37,226 nucleotides of DNA from an uncultured Coriobacteriaceae bacterium. GTDB taxonomy: Bacteria > Actinomycetota > Coriobacteriia > Coriobacteriales > Atopobiaceae. Below are positions 33,371-37,226 of this stretch, piece after piece (position 1 is the stretch's first letter; each line of letters begins with the position of its first letter). The stretch covers positions 1 to 37,226 of the forward strand of contig CADCPM010000106.1 of the NCBI GenBank assembly GCA_902803315.1, given 5' to 3'. The notes below the pieces were generated by a model. The model did no database searches. It was not told the DNA's origin and saw only the letters and a program-made list of their open reading frames with translations. Both the position numbers and the translations under genes were made by a program.

Positions 33371-33490
33371 TACAGTTCACATCCCCCGCGCCTTTGTCAG
33401 GAACGCAGGCGGCGACTCACGAAGTGAGCGAGCGAAGCGAGCACGGAGCCGCATGCGGTACCGGCGAAGGCGCGGGGGATGTGAACTGTA
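33371..33490. repeat. Palindromic element, family 1, copy I (after the PTPS-family gene)
   Basis: Perfect 24-bp arms (33371-33394 with 33467-33490) flank the family-1 core (GAGCGAAGCGAGCACG variant), with some unpaired bases between arm and core. It lies 49 bp after the end of the folate cluster and upstream of a good promoter. Confidence 0.9.
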
Positions 33491-33538
33491 TACGGTAGCG
33501 TGGTGTACGCGGTGTACAAATGGGCATGTCGTTAAAAC

Positions 33539-33569
33539 TTGCCATTGAGTTGGTAAGACCTGCTATAAT
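33539..33569 (+). promoter_or_regulatory. Promoter of the zinc-ribbon membrane protein
   Basis: TATAAT at 33564-33569 is preceded by TGC, an extended -10 (TGCTATAAT). TTGCCA at 33539-33544 lies 19 bp upstream, a slightly long spacer compensated by the extended -10. The start codon is about 47 bp downstream. Confidence 0.7.
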
Positions 33570-33616
33570 CGCTTTGCAAAACGTAGTTGAATCGTTCCCC
33601 TAAGGAGTGCTCGCAG

Positions 33617-34048
33617 ATGAGCGAATTCTTCAAGCAACTCATAACGCCCGAAGTCGCCATGGTGCTCATACTCATGGTCGTGTGCGTGGTTTCCATCTAT
33701 CTGCTGTCTATTGTCTACGTCATTCGCGACGCGGCCCGTCGCGGCGCCGAACCGCGTTGGCTCTGGGCCATCATCGCGGTTGTGCCCGTGGTTGGCATCT
33801 TGGCATACGTTATACTGCGACCGAGCTCCTACCTCATCGACCGCGAGGAGCAGGATCTGGACATTGCCCTGCGTGAGCACCAGCTTTCGCACTATGGTAT
33901 CTGCCCCAAGTGCGGCGCTCCCATCGACCGCGACTTCGTGGTGTGCCCGATGTGCAACACCCAGGTGCGAAACGTATGTCCCACGTGCCATAGGCCACTG
34001 AACGCGGATTGGAAAGTTTGCCCGTATTGCCGGACTCGCATTCAGTAA
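33617..34048 (+). CDS. Membrane protein with two zinc ribbons
   Basis: The product is 143 aa. TM1 spans about 14-35, and RDAARRGAEPRW leads into TM2 at about 48-68, a hairpin resembling the PLD-nuclease N-terminal membrane module. The cytoplasmic tail has two zinc ribbons: C96/C99 with C110/C113, and C121/C124 with C135/C138. The role is unknown; such proteins may sense or scaffold at the membrane. ATG 33617 has TAAGGAG about 10 nt upstream. A terminator follows, so it is a single-gene unit. Confidence 0.83.
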   Translation: MSEFFKQLITPEVAMVLILMVVCVVSIYLLSIVYVIRDAARRGAEPRWLWAIIAVVPVVGILAYVILRPSSYLIDREEQDLDIALREHQLSHYGICPKCGAPIDRDFVVCPMCNTQVRNVCPTCHRPLNADWKVCPYCRTRIQ

Positions 34049-34066
34049 GAAGCCGATAACACAAGC

Positions 34067-34111
34067 CAAGGGCTCTCTTTTGTCTTGCGCGGGACGGAAG
34101 GGAGCCTTTTC
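34067..34111 (+). terminator. Intrinsic terminator after the zinc-ribbon gene
   Basis: AAGGGCTCTC and GGGAGCCTTTT form a stem with G-T wobbles and a longer interrupted lower part, ending in TTTTCTT. It starts 19 bp after the stop codon. Confidence 0.75.
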
Positions 34112-34225
34112 TTATAGGCACTTCCACGGCTGCCTGGTGGGGGGTCCAAACATCCGATTTTATCGGCGTCGCCCGAGGTGCTGACAATTTCGGAAGTTCA
34201 CTGTGGGCAATGCGTTCAGTCCGTA

Positions 34226-34255
34226 TGCCGATATCCCTAGGGCTGCCGATATCCC
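34226..34255. repeat. 12-bp direct repeat upstream of the second zinc-ribbon gene
   Basis: TGCCGATATCCC occurs at 34226-34237 and again at 34244-34255, an 18-bp centre-to-centre step, about 50 bp before the start codon. It could be a paired operator or a slippage duplication. I see no convincing promoter hexamers in the gap 34112-34304. Confidence 0.5.
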
Positions 34256-34304
34256 GTGACGTAATATGAAACTAAGTATGTCTATGGGGATGGAAGGAGA
34301 AGAC

Positions 34305-35444
34305 ATGCATTGTCCTAATTGTGGTAGTAAGGTTCCTGACGGAGCGTCATTCTGCACGAATTGCGGATCAGCCATTGAGCATCCTGCTGCTCGGCAGCCC
34401 GCGCCAGAAGTTGCGCCCGAGTCGACGCCCGAACCCGAGCCTGCGCCAGCGCCCGAACCCGAGCCCGAGCCAACGCCCGAACCCGAGCCTGCGCCAGCGC
34501 CCGAGCCCACTCCTGTGCCCGAGCCGACGCCCGCGCCCGAGCCGACGCCCGCGTCCGAGCCAACGCAAGCAACCGCGCCACCGCCTCCGCCGATGCCTGA
34601 GGCTGCGTCTGCGTCGTCCTCGGAGCCTGCGCCCGCATCGACGTCCGAGCCCAAGAAGAACAACAACAGCTCAAAGATAATAATCATCGTCCTTCTAGTG
34701 GTCGGTGTCGTAGCGTTGGTCTTTGGCATCATGCGGATCACTCGTGCCGTGGGAACCATGATGGGCAATCAGTCCGATCGCCAAAACTCTTCGCAGGTGT
34801 CCAGCTCGAGTTCCTCATCCTCCAGCTCGGTAACAAAGGTTTCCGCCGAGGACTACACCGACTCAAAGGGTCACATAACGCTCAATGCCTTGTGTGAGCT
34901 CGACGGCAAGCAACTGCATGAGGTCATGTCGGAAGTTGACTACGACCAAATAACCGATGGCGGCGAGACTATGTTCACCAACGACCAGGGTAGGTATGCA
35001 CTCCTGATTCATGCTGGCGCGGATGATAGGTACATAGGATTCGACGACATAGACAACGTCGGGGTGGGTGGCGCTGGCAACCCAATCTATTACGAGATGG
35101 GTTGTGCCGGCTACAAGGACATCGAGGACTTTCTTGACGAGATGGGTCCGGAAACGCCCATGGATAAACTCAAGAGCAGTTCTGACAAGACCGTCTACTA
35201 CGGCATTGCGGAGAACTCTCGTGGCGACAAGTTCCTTCTGTTTGCGCTCTACAACCAAAACAAGGCGGTTATCGCAAAGCTCTACGGCGAGGATGCCATC
35301 AAGGCAGGCGTGCTTTCGGACTACGGTTCGACGGTGGACGCCGTTTACAAGAAACTGGACAAAGAGCTCGGTGGCAGTGGTTCGAGCAGCTCTAACTCCA
35401 CCACGAAGGACCTCGGTGGTGCCAACGAGATCGACCTCAAGTAA
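34305..35444 (+). CDS. Zinc-ribbon, Pro-rich, single-pass membrane protein
   Basis: The product is 379 aa. An N-terminal zinc ribbon (C3, C6, C17, C20) is followed by a long Pro/Glu/Ala tract at about 31-116 built from PEPxPAPA-type repeats. One membrane helix lies at about 124-143, then a Ser-rich linker and an extracellular domain of about 200 residues I do not recognise. The membrane topology (cytoplasmic ribbon, outside domain) is inferred. ATG 34305 has AAGGAG 5 nt upstream; four earlier in-frame ATGs lack it. It may form a functional pair with the zinc-ribbon protein upstream. Confidence 0.82.
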   Translation: MHCPNCGSKVPDGASFCTNCGSAIEHPAARQPAPEVAPESTPEPEPAPAPEPEPEPTPEPEPAPAPEPTPVPEPTPAPEPTPASEPTQATAPPPPPMPEAASASSSEPAPASTSEPKKNNNSSKIIIIVLLVVGVVALVFGIMRITRAVGTMMGNQSDRQNSSQVSSSSSSSSSSVTKVSAEDYTDSKGHITLNALCELDGKQLHEVMSEVDYDQITDGGETMFTNDQGRYALLIHAGADDRYIGFDDIDNVGVGGAGNPIYYEMGCAGYKDIEDFLDEMGPETPMDKLKSSSDKTVYYGIAENSRGDKFLLFALYNQNKAVIAKLYGEDAIKAGVLSDYGSTVDAVYKKLDKELGGSGSSSSNSTTKDLGGANEIDLK

Positions 35445-35483
35445 CTGCCACGCGTGATTTGGCCAAGCAATCGGCTCTTCGCG

Positions 35484-36239
35484 CTATACAAACAGCTCCG
35501 CGCGCATGTGGGCTGCCATCTGATCGAAGGTGGCCTGCGTGCGCGCGTTGCTGAACCGACGGTTTAGCATCTGGTCTAGGTATCCCTGTTCCTGCATGAT
35601 CGATACGCTCTTTGGATATACCAGCTCCCAGGCAAAGCAGAGGTGGCCAACCAGCACGTCAGCGGGATGGACACGCACCCCTCGTTCCACGGTACGATGC
35701 TCGTAAAAGGCGCCCACGACCGCGGGCGAGAGCTCCGAGGCGGCCATCTGGTCCTCCGTCACGCCGTAGATGTCCTCCAGTGGGCATATGCAATTGACCT
35801 TGAGGATGTCGATCTTGTCTGCGTCGCGCAGCACGTTGCAATGCATACGTGTCCGCTCGTCAAGTTCGGCGGGAAGGCGCCAATTGCTGTGCGTCGCAAT
35901 GGCGGTTCGAATGACCTCGTCGTTAGCGTCGTCCTCCACGAAGGAGCGAATCTGTGGACCATTGGGGTCGGCGTTGCCAAACAGCACGTCCACACTAAGC
36001 GCCGCATGCGATATAGATGCGGCGTCATTAAAGGTGTCAAAGCGCCGTACCTGCTCAAAGCGACCGATGTCGTGAAGCAACCCGCAGAGCCACGCAAGGT
36101 CTGTCTCCGAAGGCGCGATGCGCTCGCTAAGGTCGGCTACGCGGTAGGTGTGCGCAATCTTGAGTGCAATGCGTGGGTTGGTGGGGTCGTAGTTAGCCAC
36201 GTAGGCGGCAAACCGATCGAGTGCGCGCTGTCTGTCCAT
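35484..36239 (-). CDS. HD-domain phosphohydrolase
   Basis: The product is 251 aa. The metal-binding HD motif is H56-D57 in GLLHDIGRFEQ, preceded by H30 in KIAHTYRV and followed by a conserved aspartate in LRDADKIDIL. The family hydrolyses phosphate esters, often nucleotides; the substrate is not evident. It converges on the zinc-ribbon gene (39-bp gap) and diverges from the small helical gene. Confidence 0.87.
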   Translation of the reverse strand: MDRQRALDRFAAYVANYDPTNPRIALKIAHTYRVADLSERIAPSETDLAWLCGLLHDIGRFEQVRRFDTFNDAASISHAALSVDVLFGNADPNGPQIRSFVEDDANDEVIRTAIATHSNWRLPAELDERTRMHCNVLRDADKIDILKVNCICPLEDIYGVTEDQMAASELSPAVVGAFYEHRTVERGVRVHPADVLVGHLCFAWELVYPKSVSIMQEQGYLDQMLNRRFSNARTQATFDQMAAHMRAELFV

Positions 36240-36303
36240 ATGTGCTCCTCACGTCTTTTGAGCGAAGTATACAATAGGGGCAAGCAAACAGAAGGAGGAG
36301 CAC

Positions 36304-36585
36304 ATGCCCTTGGACGTAGACAAGATCAGCCAACAGGCGGCAAAGATCGCCGGAGATGCAGCGAAGGCGGCAAACGAGATCGCGGAGAACGCAAAGCCCT
36401 TGGTGGAAAGGGCGTCTGCGGAGGTGGGCACGTTTGCAGAGAGGAACCGTCCCTACGTTGAGCATATGTCCGCGGAGGTAGACGCACTCGCAGAGAAGGG
36501 CCGCCCCTACGTCGAGCGCGTCGAGAAGGAACTAAAGGACATGGTGGACAATGTCCGTGGTGCAAAGCCGAACAAGGACGAGTAG
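36304..36585 (+). CDS. Small helical protein with 18-residue repeats
   Basis: The product is 93 aa, very rich in Ala, Glu and Lys, with no Cys or Trp. An 18-residue unit, P-[LY]-VE-x2-SAEV-x2-[FL]-AE-[RK]-[NG]-R, occurs at 32-49 and 50-67 and begins again at 68. Eighteen residues is five helical turns, so an amphipathic helix is expected. It resembles LEA- or apolipoprotein-like small proteins in composition only. A strong SD, GAAGGAGGAG, precedes the ATG, and TATACAAT lies about 30 bp upstream. Its function is unknown. Confidence 0.8.
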   Translation: MPLDVDKISQQAAKIAGDAAKAANEIAENAKPLVERASAEVGTFAERNRPYVEHMSAEVDALAEKGRPYVERVEKELKDMVDNVRGAKPNKDE

Positions 36586-36586
36586 A

Positions 36587-36676
36587 GGGGCGACGGAAGT
36601 CACCACGCGCAGTTCGCGATGACTTGGCGTGGGGGCGACGGAAGTCACCGCGCGCAGTTCGCGATGACTTGGCGAG
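36587..36676. repeat. Two 45-bp tandem repeats before thrS
   Basis: Copies at 36587-36631 and 36632-36676 begin GGGGCGACGGAAGTCACC and end GATGACTTGGCG, with CGCGCAGTTCGCG in the middle. They differ at about two positions. A third, diverged unit starts at 36677 and forms the left arm of element J. They follow directly after the stop of the small helical gene. Confidence 0.85.
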
Positions 36677-36752
36677 GGGGAGATGGAGGTCCCCGCGCGC
36701 AGTTCGCGAAGCGCTGCCTGAGCACGGGGACCTCCGTCTCCCCCACGCCAAG
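36668..36752. repeat. Palindromic element, family 2, copy J (upstream of thrS)
   Basis: Arms of 28 bp with two mismatches (36668-36695 with 36725-36752) flank the core GCGCAGTTCGCGAAGCGCTG, continued by CCTGAGCA. The core resembles element B. GCGAAGCGCTGCCTGAG recurs at 36753, 47 bp later, so both sides contain tandem copies. Together with the 45-bp repeats this fills most of the 320-bp gap before thrS. Confidence 0.8.
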
Positions 36753-36842
36753 GCGAAGCGCTGCCTGAGTACGACGACCTCCGTCTTCCGCTCGGCGTGG
36801 CGGCGTCGTCCGAGCGCGGTAGCTCATTGGTTCGATTCAATT

Positions 36843-36879
36843 CCTGCCCATAAGATTGCGTTGTGTCATAATGGGCAGG
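36843..36879. promoter_or_regulatory. Inverted repeat over the thrS promoter region
   Basis: CCTGCCCAT (36843-36851) and ATGGGCAGG (36871-36879) are perfect inverted repeats with a 19-bp spacer. The spacer contains a -10-like CATAAT at its right edge. It lies 27 bp before the thrS start and could be an operator or leader hairpin. No T-box consensus is present. Confidence 0.5.
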
Positions 36880-36905
36880 TTGTTCATGTACAAAAGGAGT
36901 TCTTC

Positions 36906-37226
36906 ATGAAGGTTTTGTTCAACGACGGGCATGTGGACGCCATTGACGAGTCCGAGGAGCTGCACGTTATTCGTCATAGCGCCTCGCACATCCTTGCCCA
37001 AGCGATCAAGCGCCTGTATCCCGATGCGGACTTTGGCTATGGCCCCGCAACCGAGAACGGCTTCTATTACGACATCGACTTGCCAGACGACGTCAAGATC
37101 AGCGAGGACGACTTCCCCGCAATCGAGGCAGAGATGCGCAAGATCTGCAAGGAGAACCTCAAGTTCGAGACCTATGAGCTCCCGCGCGAGGAGGCCATAG
37201 CCCATATGGCCGATCGTGGCGAGAAG
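36906..37226 (+). CDS. thrS: Threonyl-tRNA synthetase, 5' part (runs off the window)
   Basis: The first 107 residues are present. After only about 20 residues comes the editing-domain motif HVIRHSASH (HxxxH, H24/H28), then YGPATENGFYYDIDL, typical of ThrRS. The N-terminal TGS domain seen in E. coli ThrRS is absent, because the chosen start has a strong SD (AAAAGGAG) and the sequence upstream is repeats. The gene continues beyond the window. Confidence 0.93.
   Translation, partial: MKVLFNDGHVDAIDESEELHVIRHSASHILAQAIKRLYPDADFGYGPATENGFYYDIDLPDDVKISEDDFPAIEAEMRKICKENLKFETYELPREEAIAHMADRGEK

Noticed and set aside
34423..34565. Tandem DNA repeats as a mobile or regulatory repeat
   Set aside because: They encode the in-frame Pro-Glu-Pro tract of the zinc-ribbon protein and are explained by the coding repeat.
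36587..36780. CRISPR-like array before thrS
   Set aside because: The repeat units are contiguous 45-47 bp tandem copies with no unique spacers, and no cas genes are nearby.

Overview
The window is GC-rich, compact bacterial chromosome. The gene set suggests an anaerobic actinobacterium, most likely class Coriobacteriia (Olsenella/Atopobium/Collinsella-like). Evidence for this is the tig-clpP-clpX order, GTG and TTG starts, oxygen-sensitive indolepyruvate:ferredoxin oxidoreductase beside a phenylacetate-CoA ligase, formate-THF ligase with a separate cyclohydrolase, and several c-di-GMP proteins. The genus is inferred from gene content and recall, not from a search.

Layout. 1-3.8 kb: tRNA-Leu, then the proteostasis genes tig, clpP and clpX. 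4-10 kb: a large coiled-coil protein of unknown function, a CmpB-like membrane protein (minus strand) and a LacI-type sensor fused to GGDEF (minus strand). 10-15.3 kb: valS, a membrane-bound Cache-GGDEF protein and a TatD nuclease (minus strand). 15.6-19.3 kb: iorA-iorB-paaK, which converts aryl-pyruvates to aryl-acyl-CoA/acids. 19.5-23.7 kb: a GGDEF-like/EAL/PAS regulator and a Tat-type lipoprotein with a beta-helix-like body. 24-33.3 kb: a histidine phosphatase, an acetyltransferase and a long folate/one-carbon cluster (5-formyl-THF cyclo-ligase, fhs, fchA, folD, folE, two ATP-grasp ligases, folC, and a QueD/PTPS-family gene). 33.6-37.2 kb: two zinc-ribbon membrane proteins, an HD hydrolase, a small helical repeat protein and the 5' part of thrS.

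Two features stand out. First, many intergenic gaps hold a roughly 80-120 bp hairpin element. Its core is nearly identical from site to site, but its outer arms are unique to each site and perfectly self-complementary (up to 28-30 bp). Two unrelated core families share this architecture. Two copies sit between divergent genes, so they cannot simply be terminators.

Second, the folate cluster looks specialised. FolD has lost the lysine and glutamine needed for cyclohydrolase activity, and an adjacent FchA can supply that activity. The PTPS-family protein has a CExxHGH motif, associated with a bypass of FolB. Two tandem RimK-like ligases sit between folE and folC, which suggests an undescribed glutamylation (or other amino acid ligation) of a pterin or folate.
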